Source of the DNA: Flammeovirgaceae bacterium
GTDB taxonomy: Bacteria; Bacteroidota; Bacteroidia; Cytophagales; Cyclobacteriaceae
Assembly (NCBI GenBank): GCA_016709845.1
Contig: JADJMA010000013.1
Coordinates: forward strand, 1 to 64,000
Length of the DNA: 64,000 nt
Direction: 5' to 3'
Shown here: positions 34,136 to 44,663 of the stretch, piece by piece
How positions within the stretch are numbered: position 1 is the first letter of the stretch
How the letters are laid out: the number at the start of each line of letters is the position of its first letter
Position numbers and translations under genes: made by a program
Notes under the pieces: model-generated
Told to the model about the DNA's origin: nothing
Database searches by the model: none
Seen by the model: the letters and a program-made list of their open reading frames with translations, nothing else

Positions 34136-34176
34136 TCTCTACTCGGGCAGGCGGTGCAATTATTTTATATTTACCA

Positions 34177-37100
34177 ATGGCTAAATCTCACCCACCTGTT
34201 AAGCAGGCCGTTCTACTCGTAATTATCCTACTTTTTTTATCAAATAGCACCCTTCACGCTCAGGCAAAAGTGCAAACCATAGAACCCACGTACATATCCG
34301 TCTCAGAGGGGTTGGTTTCTCCAATGGTCAATGCGGTGATGCAAGATAGTTATGGACTTATGTGGATTGGCACTTCTAATGGATTGCAAAAGTACGATGG
34401 CTATAAATTTCAAACCTTTAAAAACATACCGGGTAATACCACCAGTTTGCAAAACAATATTATCTGGAGCCTGTTCGAAGATGCCAATCATGATATTTGG
34501 ATGAGCAATAGCAAGGGTGTATCAAAATACATTCGCCAGAAAAATGAATTTAAAAACTACAATTTTGCACCGATCTTTAATTTTACTGCTAATTCGGAAG
34601 TGGCTGGCTTTAGGTTTTAAAGATTCAAAACAGGCTGTGGGCAAATACATTATCTACTCAGTTGGTGCAATACGACTCAGTCAAAGATGAATGGAGGCGG
34701 GCAAAATACGACATGCTCAATATGACTGAGGTCGATCATCTTGGCCCTCACTTGACCTTATGGAGGATTTACAAGGTACGCTTTAGGTTGGGCTCAAACG
34801 CCAATGGACTGATGCGAATGGCTAAAAATGAAAATTCTTTTAAACCGGTACCCAATGAACAATTAGGAGGGCTTGATTTAAAATCACAGAAAATAATATT
34901 ACCGCACTCTATGTTGACAAAACGAATACCTTGTGGATCGCTACCGCAACGGAGTTTATAAATACAATCCAAAAGCAAGTATTAAAACATTAAAAAAATA
35001 GCGATCCACCATTAGACGTTTGGGCCAAGTGGAACCAGATTTCGCCCGATCCACAAGGTAATATTTGGATCACCAATAATTTTCGTGGGCTGTTGAAGTT
35101 TGATGGCATCAGTGATAACTATACCGAAATTGAAATTGCCGGCAAGGTTATCATGCGCACGCATGGCTGGAATATAACCTTTACACAATTTATGATTGAC
35201 CGAAGCGGCATTTTTTGGTTTGGTAGCCGCGAAGCCGGATTGGTAAAATATGATCCTGTAAATAAGCCTTTCCAATTCCTGAGTCATGATGCAAATAATC
35301 CGAATAGCATGAGTGCTGGTGGTGTCTTTGGTATTCTTGCTTCCAAAGTTAAACCGGGCATAACCTACGTGGGTACACGGGGTGGTGGTGTCAATATCTA
35401 TGATCCTAAAAAGCAAACCTTTGAAAAGGTAACATTCAAAGTTGTTGACGATATGTTTGGCGGCTCGGCAAGAAGCATTGCAGAAGATACCGATGGCTCA
35501 CTTTGGCTGGGTACCTGGGGCGATGGTTTAATCGAGTTGGATAAAAATTACAACGAAGTAAGAAGGTTCAAATATGACTCAACAAAGGCAAACTCAATCT
35601 CGAATAATCAAGTGCGAGCTATCAAACCCGATAATCAGGGTAGGTTATGGATTGGTACTAACAGCGGGCTAAATATTTTAGACACTAAAACCAATATCCT
35701 TCAACGGGTAGTCAGTCAACAAACCCGGCAATACCCTGACCAATTAGTTGCTGAAATGGAAAAATTGATTTCTACCGATCAAAAAGTTGGGGCCATAGAA
35801 AAAGTTACCGACAATCAAGACATATCGCTGCCCGTAGAAATAGGTGAAGCGGGTACATATTGGGTAATGAGTGTTGGCGAGGTTGATGCTGCCTCAGGCC
35901 TGGCTGATTTCGGCTGGCTTGAAAATGAAACAAAAGATACGGTTTGGCTAATGAGTACTTTCGCGAATACCTTTCATGCCGGAGGTGCTTCTAAAAACAG
36001 AATAGAAATTAAATCTATAACGCTGCAACCGGGTAAGTACTCACTTCATTACAAAACAGACGACAGCCATGCGTTTGGTAAATGGAATGAGCCGGCCCCT
36101 ACGCAAACTTCACTCTACGGGATTGCGCTATTAAAACTTAAAGATGAAAATCTATTTCAATCCTTTCAGGATCCGGTAGTTCCAGAGCATGAAGAACTCG
36201 TGATTGATGGAGTGAGCATTAACGACATTGAAGTTACCAATAAATTCATTTGGGTGGCTGCAGCTGGAAGCGGCCTTAACAGAATTGACCCAAACACTAA
36301 TCAGGTTAAACATTATGTTTATAATCCTCAAGATAACAACTCGCTTAGCCACAATAATATATTAGATATTCAGCAAGACAGCCAAGGCATGATTTGGCTG
36401 GCTACCCCGGAAGGAGTAAATAAATTTGATCCCGTAACGGAAACCTTTACCCGCTACACGGAAGCCGATGGGCTACCCACCAACCTTACTGTGGGAGTAG
36501 TGGAGGGCGATGATGGTGAAATGTGGATTGCCTCACAAAATGGGTTGTCACAAATGGTTACGAATAAAAACCTGAATAAAGTAACCTTTATCAACTATAA
36601 CTCTTCGGATGGCTTGGGTACAGATGTATTTTTACAACTCACAACAACCCGGGCACCCGATGGGCGTTTCTATTTTGGCAGTGAAGCCGGACTTACTACA
36701 TTCACCAACATAACATCCAACAAAACACCACCGGCTATCATTATTTCCAATTTGTTTATTTCTAACAAATCGGTTTTAGATATGAAAGAAAACTCACCGC
36801 TTACCGAAAGCTTGTTAGATGCTAAAAGTATTTCGTTGACCTTCGATCAGAGTAATTTAAGTTTTGAATTTGCTGCGTTACATTATGCCAATCCACAAAA
36901 AAATCAATATGCCCACATACTAAAAGGGTATGATCAGGATTGGGTTTATGACAACCGAAACTTCGCAGGGTACACCAATTTAGATCCAGGGAAATATGAG
37001 TTTATCGTACGGGCGGCTAATGCCTATGGTATCTGGAATGAAGAAGGTAAATCGCTACAAATAATTATACATCCGCCCTGGTGGCGCACCTGGTGGGCTT

Positions 37101-38026
37101 ATTCTTTGTATGTAATTTTATTTGCACTTTTTGCCTTTACGGCAGATCGGGGAGTACGTAGGAGTATCAAACTTCGGGAGCGTGAGCGCAGCCGCGAACG
37201 AGAATTAAAACAAGCCAAAGAAATTGAGAAGGCCTATACCGAATTAAAGGCAACCCAATCACAATTGATTCAATCTGAAAAGATGGCGAGTTTGGGTGAA
37301 CTTACGGCCGGCATTGCGCATGAAATTCAAAACCCGCTAAACTTTGTTAATAACTTCAGCGAAGTAAACAAGGAGTTAATTGGTGAAATGAATGCGGAAA
37401 TTGAAGCTGGAAATTTAGAGGAAGCCAAAGCCCTGGGCAAAAACATTTCGGATAATGAAGACAAAATAGTTTTTCATGGCAAACGTGCCGATGGTATTGT
37501 AAAGAGCATGTTGCAACACAGTCGCACGAGCAGCGGAAAAAAGGAGCCCACAAATATTAATGCACTAGCCGATGAATATTTACGCTTAGCGTATCATGGG
37601 TTGCGGGCAAAAGACAAGTCGTTCAATGCCTCCATGAAAACTGATTTTGATGAAAGCGTGGGAAGTATTAATGTTATTGGACAAGACCTTGGCCGCGTTA
37701 TTCTTAATCTGATTACTAATGCATTTTATGCCGTAACGGAGCGGAAGCAACAGCAAGGTGAGGGTTATGAGCCTACAGTAACCGTAAGCACCAAACGCAT
37801 GGACAAAAAAATTGAGATCCGCGTAAACGATAATGGAAACGGTATTCCTCAAAACATAGTAGATAAAATCTTTCAACCTTTTTTTACTACCAAACCAACA
37901 GGGCAAGGAACTGGTTTGGGGTTAAGCATGAGTTACGATATTGTTACCAACGCACATGGGGGCGAACTCAAGGTAGAAACCCGGCCTGCCGAAGGAACAA
38001 CCTTTATAATAATTTTAACTGAATAA
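34177..38026 (+). CDS. Two-component propeller sensor histidine kinase with an inserted sensory domain
   Basis: About 1283 residues from the ATG at 34177 (MAKSHPPVKQ, then signal helix AVLLVIILLFLSNSTLHAQA). Reg_prop blades (DSYGLMWIGTSNGLQKYDGY, DTDGSLWLGTWGDGL, NQGRLWIGTNSGLNILD, DSQGMIWLATPEGVNKFD, DDGEMWIASQNGLS) are interrupted at ~35696-36230 by an extra domain with DFGWLENETKDTVWLMST and YSLHYKTDDSHAFGKWNEP. A Y_Y_Y domain, membrane helix (TWWAYSLYVILFALFAFTA), coiled coil and transmitter (GELTAGIAHEIQNPLNFVNN, LNLITNAFYAV, DNGNGIP) follow. Breaks lie near 34600, 34770 and 34980; from 35093 on the frame is clean. The transmitter is almost the same at DNA level as in the preceding kinase. 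The receiver gene starts 10 bp later. Confidence 0.9.
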
Positions 38027-38035
38027 AAACTTACT

Positions 38036-38410
38036 ATGAAAATTTTAGTAGTTGATGATGAACAAGATGTTAAAACTTTGTTTGAGCAGCGGTTCAGGAA
38101 AGAAATTAAAAACGGTCAGGTTGACTTTGTTTTTGCATTTTCAGGAGAAGATGCGCTGGTTCAGCTTAACAAATGGGAGCATGAAGCTATGCTGATCTTG
38201 TCGGATATTAATATGCCCGGTATGAGTGGGTTACAATTGTTGGAAAATGTAAAGAAAAAATACATGAAGCCACCTCCCATAGTTATGATGATCACAGCCT
38301 ATGGCGATTCCGAAAATCACCGAATTGCTGAAGAACTGGGGGCTGACGATTTTCTAACCAAGCCCGTAGACTTTATAGCATTAAAACAAAAATTAAAACT
38401 TACCAGCTAA
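38036..38410 (+). CDS. Single-domain response regulator
   Basis: An intact 124-residue receiver with no output domain. The acidic pair is VVDDEQD, the phosphoacceptor Asp is in LILSDINMPGMSG (residue ~60), the Thr/Ser switch is MITAYGD, and the Lys is in DDFLTKPVDF. It starts 10 bp after the propeller kinase and its stop overlaps the next start by one base (TAATG), so the kinase, this receiver and the receiver-cyclase are one transcript. It probably takes phosphate from the kinases here, perhaps as a relay or sink. Confidence 0.93.
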   Translation: MKILVVDDEQDVKTLFEQRFRKEIKNGQVDFVFAFSGEDALVQLNKWEHEAMLILSDINMPGMSGLQLLENVKKKYMKPPPIVMMITAYGDSENHRIAEELGADDFLTKPVDFIALKQKLKLTS

Positions 38411-39319
38411 TGGCAAAAATCTTGGTTGCGGATGATGAACCGGATTTGGAAACACTCATCAAGCAAAAATTTCGTCAAAAGATAAGAGAGCAGGAGTATG
38501 AATTTGTTTTTGCAGGCAACGGAAAAATGCGCTTGAACAGTTAAAAGAACACCCGGATGTGGATATCGTGCTGAGCGACATTAACATGCCCGAGATGGAT
38601 GGATTAACACTGCTGAGTAAGCTAAATGAATCTTGTCCCTTGATCAAATCAGTTATTGTTTCCGCGTATGGCGATATGGATAACATTCGGATCGCGATGA
38701 ACCGAGGTGCTTTTGACTTTATTACCAAGCCTATAAATTTTGACGACCTTTCTTTAACCATGGAAAAAACGTTTAAGCATGTCGATCAAATCCGCGATAC
38801 CATGAAGGCTATTAAAGAAAACAACATCCTGAAAATGTATGTGGATAAGACCGTACTTAATTTTATGGGCAGTCGCGAATATGAAACCTCGTTGATGGCC
38901 AATGAAACAATAGAAGGCTCAGTGGTTTTCATCGACATTTGCAGTTTTACTAAAATCAGCGAAAGCTGAATATCATTTCGATCGCGCCGTTGATTCCTGC
39001 CTGGCGGCTCGCGAAATAAAATGAGGATCTACCGGCCTAGAAGGACAACAGCTACAAGCCCCAAGTTTCCATTGGCATTAATAGTGGTGAAATGATCTCT
39101 GGGAATATTGGTTCCGCAAATCTACGTAGACTCGATTATACGGTAATTGGCGATATCGTAAATACCGCACAACGCCTTCAATCGGTAGCGGGTCCCAGTC
39201 AAATTATTATCAATCATTCCGCTTACGAAAAAATCAAGAGTCCTTTAACTGTCATAAATTCGAGGATGTTATCTTAAAAATAAACCAACCCCGTTGGTAT
39301 TTATGAAGTGATGGATTGA
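38410..39319 (+). CDS. Response regulator with class III adenylate/guanylate cyclase output (internally deleted)
   Basis: An N-terminal receiver (VADDEPDLE, phosphoacceptor in IVLSDINMPEMDG, IVSAYGD, DFITKPINF), a linker helix, then a class III nucleotide cyclase domain starting GSVVFIDICSFTKISES (the first metal Asp is in FIDIC). After SES the sequence jumps to EYHFDRAVDSCLAAREI, skipping roughly 45-50 residues that in homologues hold DKFIGD, the second metal-binding Asp. The domain resumes SIGINSGEMISGNIGS and RLDYTVIGDIVNTAQRLQ. Other breaks are one A lost near 38525 and indels near 39055, 39255 and 39275. The restored end is PVGIYEVMD at 39319. An intact copy would turn kinase input into cAMP or cGMP; as sequenced it would be inactive. 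Confidence 0.85.
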
Positions 39320-39426
39320 TCGCTCAGAAATTGTTCTGTAGCATAAGGGGAGTTAGTGTTAACTGAACGGTAAGCAGTTAACAATTTGGTAATATTTTCG
39401 ATAATATTGCTAAAACCTAATCCATT

Positions 39427-40693
39427 ATGACTGCCTCTTATCCTACTCATTCTCCTTTTTCAGGTTGTAGAAACAAATTTTCCCTTGTCTTACTTCTTGT
39501 CTCAGTTTCCTTTTCGGGGTTGGCACAAGATTCTAAGCTTGGCATTCAAACGTATGCAAGAAAAGGCAAGGGAGTTGGCTTGGTTACAACGGACAGTTTG
39601 TTCTCGCTCAATTTTCAATTTAGGATGCAGAACCGAGCCATGTATTTTAGTAAAAGCGAAACGGACCTGGCACCAGAAGCATTTGAGTTTCGTGTAAGAA
39701 GATTACGGATGAAGTTTACGGGCTTTGTGTACAATCCGAAACTTACTTATTACATACAATTATCTTTCTCCCGGGGCGATATGGATTGGCGCGGTTACGA
39801 TAATTCAAAAGTTAATTCAAGTCCTAATGTAGTTCGCGATGCGGTTATCTATTACACCCCCAACCCAAGATTGCGCTTGGGGTTTGGTCAAACAAAACTT
39901 CCGGGCAACAGACAACGCGTGATTTCTTCGGGCGATCAGCAGTTTTATGACCGTTCTATTGTGAACGCAGAATTTACCATAGATCGCGACTTTGGTTTTT
40001 TTGCACATTACACCACAAAATATTTGATCTTGCGGGGAGCCTTAACTTCTGGAGAAGGAAGAAATGCGATCCTTTCAAATAATGGGCTTGCCACTACGGG
40101 CAGAATTGAGTTTTTACCTTTTGGTCAATTTACAGGTGACAATGATTACGTGGAAGGAGATTTGGCTCGCGAAAAAACGCTAAAAGTTTCCTTGGCAACA
40201 ACGTATTCGCATAATGAAAATGCGTTGCGCCAGGCAGGACAGTTGGGTAACGATTTATACGAAAGCCGTTCGATGAATGCTTTTGAAGTTGACTTGCTTT
40301 CAAAATACAGAGGGTGGGCCTGGTATTCAGAATTTATGAATCGTACGGCTGAGAACCCAATAACAATTAACCGGATAATTCATCGGAGTTTCCGAGCCAT
40401 TTATACGGGCTATGGGGTAATGTCGCAGATGAGTTATCTTTTAAAATAACGTGGAAGTTGCAGGTCGCTATGCAACTACCAGACCTTCTTCCGAATTATA
40501 TGATAATCCTGCTGCGCCAACATTATTGGAAAATCAGGTTGAGAATTACGAGTTAGGAGTTACTAAATACTTTATGGGTCATCGGCTGAAAGTACAGGGT
40601 GGTATCATGTTCACGCAACTAACCGATCTTAAATTGAATTCCCATTCGGACGCGTATTGGTCGACTGTTTTTCAAGTAGAGTTAGGAATTTAA
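39427..40693 (+). CDS. Phosphate-selective porin O/P-family outer-membrane porin
   Basis: About 421 residues with a signal peptide (FSLVLLLVSVSFSGLAQ). The body is the OprO/OprP-like barrel: FRVRRLRMKFTGFVYNPKLT, VVRDAVIYYTPNPRLRLGFG, QTKLPGNRQRVISSGDQQF, YDRSIVNAEFTIDRDFG, and a C-terminus rich in alternating strands (ENYELGVTKYFMGHRLKVQG) ending QVELGI. One break lies near 40440. It is transcribed alone and converges on the idi gene, overlapping it by 12 bp. Family members pass phosphate or polyphosphate in some bacteria. In Bacteroidota the specificity is unproven, so I claim only an anion-type porin. Confidence 0.85.
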
Positions 40694-41199
40694 CTTGCTT
40701 GAAAGTTCGGGTTGTTGTAAGATAATCTTAAACCAACTCGTATATCTGTCCGGGTGCTTAGCGGCATCTGATTTTAGGAATTCGATGGATTGATACTTCC
40801 AGGCTTTTACTTCGTCAGGATTACAAACAGGGTCAGCATCGTACTTTCCAATTAAAACATGATCCCATTCGTGTTCGGTGAGATTATTATCAAGACCTGT
40901 CTCGTAAAGAAATTTATGTGAGTAAGTTAAGTGGCAGCGAATCCCCATTTCCTGAAATAGTTTTCGTTGTCCGGCCACTTCAATCGTCTCACCCGGTTCT
41001 GGATGACTGCAGCAAGCGTTAGTCCAAAGGTTTCCACTATGATATTTGGAAGATGCCCGTTGATGAATAAGCATTTCTCCTTTTGAATTAAAGATAAGAA
41101 TAGAAATGCCCGATGTAACAGTCCTTTCTGATGGGCCTCGAGCTTTTCCATTTGCCCGACTTCTTCATCTTTTTCGTTTACCAGAATTACTTGTTCCAT
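40682..41199 (-). CDS. idi: Isopentenyl-diphosphate delta-isomerase, type 1
   Basis: About 172 residues, the normal type 1 length. I start at the ATG at 41199 (MEQVILVNEKDEEVGQMEKL), the usual family N-terminus, rather than the earlier in-frame ATG at 41259. One indel near 41095 breaks it; restored, it reads HRAF-ILIFNSKGEMLIHQRA. The active-site cysteine is in TNACCSHP and the catalytic glutamate in LTEHEWDHVLIG; the Nudix-like block is GQRKLFQEMGIRC. It interconverts isopentenyl and dimethylallyl diphosphate in the cytoplasm for isoprenoid (quinone, carotenoid) synthesis. Confidence 0.93.
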
Positions 41200-41308
41200 A
41201 AAGGTTCGTAGGGTTAGAATTTTCTGGTCGAGTTTCTCATAGAGGTTATTATTACCCAAATTAACACTGTTGGTCCAAAAATGATATTTTATCCTAATTT
41301 TAGTTTTG

Positions 41309-43737
41309 ATGGATGACTATCTCAAAAAGGTAAGAAGTGGTTTGAACAGCAGGGGTGGACTCCTTTTCCATTTCAGGTTGATACGTGGCAAAGCGTATGG
41401 TCTGGTCAAAGTGGTTTAGTGAATGCGCCTACAGGAAGCGGTAAAACGTATTCGCTACTCGTTCCTGTTTTTATAGAAACTAATCTAAAGGAATTTAAGA
41501 ATAATGGACCTAAAGCAATATGGATTACGCCCATTCGTGCGCTGGCAAAAGAAATAGAGTGGTCGGCCACCCGTGCCAACGAAGGATTGCAAACTAAATG
41601 GCGGATAGGCGTACGCAGTGGTGACACGTCTACCCGCGAACGTGCTAAACAAAAGGAAAGGCCGCCTGACTTTTTAATAACCACACCCGAAAGCCTTCAT
41701 CTTCTTCTTTCTCAGAAGGGTTCTGCTAACTACTTTTCTGATCTGCAGACCATTGTAGTGGATGAGTGGCACGACTTGCTTGGCTCGAAGCGAGGTGTAC
41801 TTATGGAGTTGGCCCTCTCGCGGTTAAAGTCGCTATCACCGAAATTAAAAGTGTGGGGAATCTCTGCTACGATTGGTAACATGGAACAGTCTTTACAAAT
41901 TTTAGTAGGGAACTCAATCGATAAGAAGAGCACACAAATCATAAAGGCCAACATCGAAAAGAAGATTGAAGTGGTTTCAATTTTTCCGGATGAAGTAGAA
42001 CGATTGCCGTGGTCTGGGCATCTGGGCATTCAATTGCTCGATAAAGTTATTCCTATAGTCAAAACAAGTTCGAGTACGCTCCTCTTTACCAACACGCGTT
42101 CTTTTGCAGAGATCTGGTATCAAAAAATTTTGGAAGTGGCTCCCGAGTTATCGGGATTGATTGCGATGCATCATGGTTCCATCAGCAAAGAAATTCGCGA
42201 TTGGGTAGAAGATCAATTGCATGCTGGTAAACTAAAAGCGGTGGTGTGTACCTCTAGCCTCGACTTAGGGGTTGACTTCAGACCAGTGGAAACGGTAATA
42301 CAAGTAGGCAGCCCAAAAGGCGTTGCGCGTTTTTTACAACGAGCCGGCCGAAGCGGTCATCAGCCTGGTGCGGTAAGTAAAATTTATTTTTTACCAACCA
42401 ATACGCTGGAATTAACAGAGGCCGCTGCTTTACGCGAAGCCATGAATAGAAATATCGTTGAAGATCGGGTTCCTTATTTACGTTCCTTCGATGTATTGAT
42501 TCAATATCTGATCACGCTGGCGGTTTCGGATGGATTTAAACCAGAACAAATTTTAGCGGAGATCAGAAACACTGTAAGTTATTCTTCCATTACGAAGGAA
42601 GAGTGGCTATGGGTTTTAAGTTTTATTACAACGGGAGGGGAGGCGCTTACAGCGTATAATGAATATAGAAAAGTAATTATTGAAGAAGGAATTTATAGAG
42701 TTGAAAACAGTCGCATTGCTTTAAAGCACAGGCTTTCTATTGGTACCATTGTAGGCGATAATCTTTTACATGTTAAGTATGTTACCGGTAAATATCTGGG
42801 CACCATTGAAGAGTATTTTATTTCAAGCCTTAATACGGGCGATGTGTTTTGGTTTGCCGGCCAGAGTTTGGAATTGGTTCGTATAAAAGAAATGGAAGCA
42901 CACGTGCGAAAGAGTAAAAAGAAATCGGGTAAAGTGCCTTCCTGGCAGGGTGGGCGAATGCCCCTTTCTTCGCAACTGAGCGAAATGATTAGAATTAAAA
43001 TCGATGAGGCAGCGCGCCAAAGTGAAACGGATGATGAGATGCGCTTTCTTCGACCCTTAATGAATTTGCAGCAACAACGTTCGCATCTGCCAAAGAGAAA
43101 TGAATTTCTGGTAGAATATTTCCATACTTCCGAAGGCTACCATGTGGTCATGTATCCTTTTGAAGGCCGGTTCGTACATGAAGGCATGGCTGCGTTGGTT
43201 GCCTATCGGATTTCGCAAGCAACGCCAATTACTTTTTCCATTGCCATGAATGATTATGGCTTTGAGCTATTATCCGATCAAGAAATACCTATTTATGAGG
43301 CCATCGAAACCAATGTATTGGGAAGCGAAAATCTTATGCACGATATTCAGGCGAGTATTAACTCAACGGAAATGGCCAGACGAAAATTCAGGGATATAGC
43401 CGCTATATCCGGATTGATCTTTAAAGGGTTACCGGGACAAAAGATAAAGGAGCGCCATTTGCAATCCTCTTCCCAGCTTTTCTTCAACGTGTTTAACGAA
43501 TACGAATCCAATAATCTTTTATTGCTACAGGCATTTGAAGAGGTGATGGACTTTCAATTGGAAGAGGCGCGGTTGCGCATGGCGCTGGATCGGATTGCCC
43601 ATCAAAAAATTATTATAACAGAACCAGAAAAGCCTACGCCTTTTGCTTTCCCTATTATGGTAGATCGCACGCGTGAAAAACTAACTTCAGAAAAATTGAC
43701 AGACAGAATTAAACGGATGAAGTTAAGTTTTGAATAG
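41309..43737 (+). CDS. Ligase-associated DEXH-box DNA helicase (Lhr-like)
   Basis: About 809 residues. I place the start at the ATG at 41309 (MDDYLKK). After an indel in the A-run near 41326 the frame continues GKKWFEQQGWTPFPFQVDTW, the family N-terminus. Motifs: Q-motif FPFQ, Walker A APTGSGKTYS, Ia TPIRALAKE, TTPESLH, DEXH-type box DEWHDLLGSKRG, III ISATIGN, IV LLFTNTRSFAE, V CTSSLDLGVDF, VI QRAGRSGHQPGA. The C-terminal part (winged helix and Lhr-type core) is uninterrupted. The protein belongs to the ligase-associated DNA-damage-response set, whose metallophosphoesterase partner PdeM is encoded at 50638. It acts on DNA ends in the cytoplasm. Confidence 0.92.
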
Positions 43738-43762
43738 GCTAGAAATTAGAAAGTAATTATAT

Positions 43763-43968
43763 AACCCCTCTGGGGTTTGATTTTGTTGCTAATTCTTTGT
43801 CTATAATCCTTTCATCCCTTTGGGATTTTGAAAATTCAAGTTTATTTTTCACTTGATTAAACATTATCTTGAGGAAAGGAAGAATAATTTTCTACAAGCA
43901 TTCAATCCCGAAGGGATGATATGACTATAGGGTTGATGACATTAAGGAACTAAAACCCCGAAGAGGGT
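43763..43968. repeat. REP-like palindromes upstream of the transposase
   Basis: Four short palindromes of the form CCCC-TTC/CTC-GGGG: 43763-43777 (AACCCCTCTGGGGTT), 43814-43826 (ATCCCTTTGGGAT), 43905-43917 (ATCCCGAAGGGAT) and 43954-43968 (AACCCCGAAGAGGGT). They end 10 bp before the transposase gene. Confidence 0.8.
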
Positions 43969-43977
43969 GAGATAGGT

Positions 43978-44439
43978 ATGTCTGGGACATTTTCACAAGT
44001 CTACGTTCAGATTGTCTTTGCGGTGAAGGGCAGAGAAAACCTGATAGCAAAATCATGGAAAGATGATTTGCATAAATATATTGCTGGAATAATTTAAGGC
44101 AAAGAGCAAAAACCAATTATTGTAAATGGAATGCCTGACCATATTCATGCTTTTATTGGATTGAAGCCATCCATGTCAATTTCTGACCTGGTCCGTGATG
44201 TCAAAAATAATTCTTCTAATTTTATAAATCAGCATAAATTCGTGAAAGACAAATTTTCTTGGCAGGAGGGCTACGGAGTTTTTTCGTATTCTCATTCACA
44301 GATTAGCAGTGTGTATGATTATATTTTAAATCAAGAAGAGCATCACAAGAAAAGGACATTTAAGGAAGAGTACATGGAATTGCTTAAGAAGTTTGAAATT
44401 GAATTTAATGAAAAATACTTATTTGAATGGATCGATTGA
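43978..44439 (+). CDS. REP-associated Y1 (IS200/IS605-type) transposase, with one in-frame stop
   Basis: A 153-codon gene starting MSGTFSQVYVQIVFAVKGRE. The HUH motif is in NGMPDHIHAFIGL and the catalytic tyrosine in SSVYDYILNQEEHHKKRTF. The other marks are SISDLVRDVKNNSSNFIN and WQEGYGVFSYSHSQ. A single TAA at 44096-44098 interrupts it after YIAGII, where relatives usually have Gln (CAA), so it could be a nonsense mutation or a base error. Everything else is in one frame. The flanking REP-like palindromes are its probable substrates. Such enzymes cut and rejoin single-stranded REP DNA. Confidence 0.87.
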
Positions 44440-44447
44440 GGTATGTC

Positions 44448-44511
44448 ACCCCTTCGGGGTTCTGCCTCTGTTTCTATTTCCGTTTCTATAGTCATGTCAT
44501 CCCTTCGGGAT
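44448..44511. repeat. REP-like palindromes downstream of the transposase
   Basis: 44448-44460 (ACCCCTTCGGGGT) and 44499-44511 (ATCCCTTCGGGAT), each preceded by ATGTC. They match the upstream set and bracket the transposase. Confidence 0.8.
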
Positions 44512-44663
44512 TTTGCTCTTTTGAAAACGCAAAATTGCCATAATACTTATTGCTTATGACAATTATGGGATTAAATCACAGAAGAGAACGAGATGTGACA
44601 AACAGCGTGCTGGCCATTATCATGCCTCTTGGGTTGCACGTATCAGTTTGAACGTAGAGATTA

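Noticed and set aside
43763..44511. Regularly spaced short repeats suggesting a CRISPR array
   Set aside because: The units are palindromes of 13-15 bp with irregular spacing and a gene between them; there are no uniform repeat-spacer units and no cas genes.
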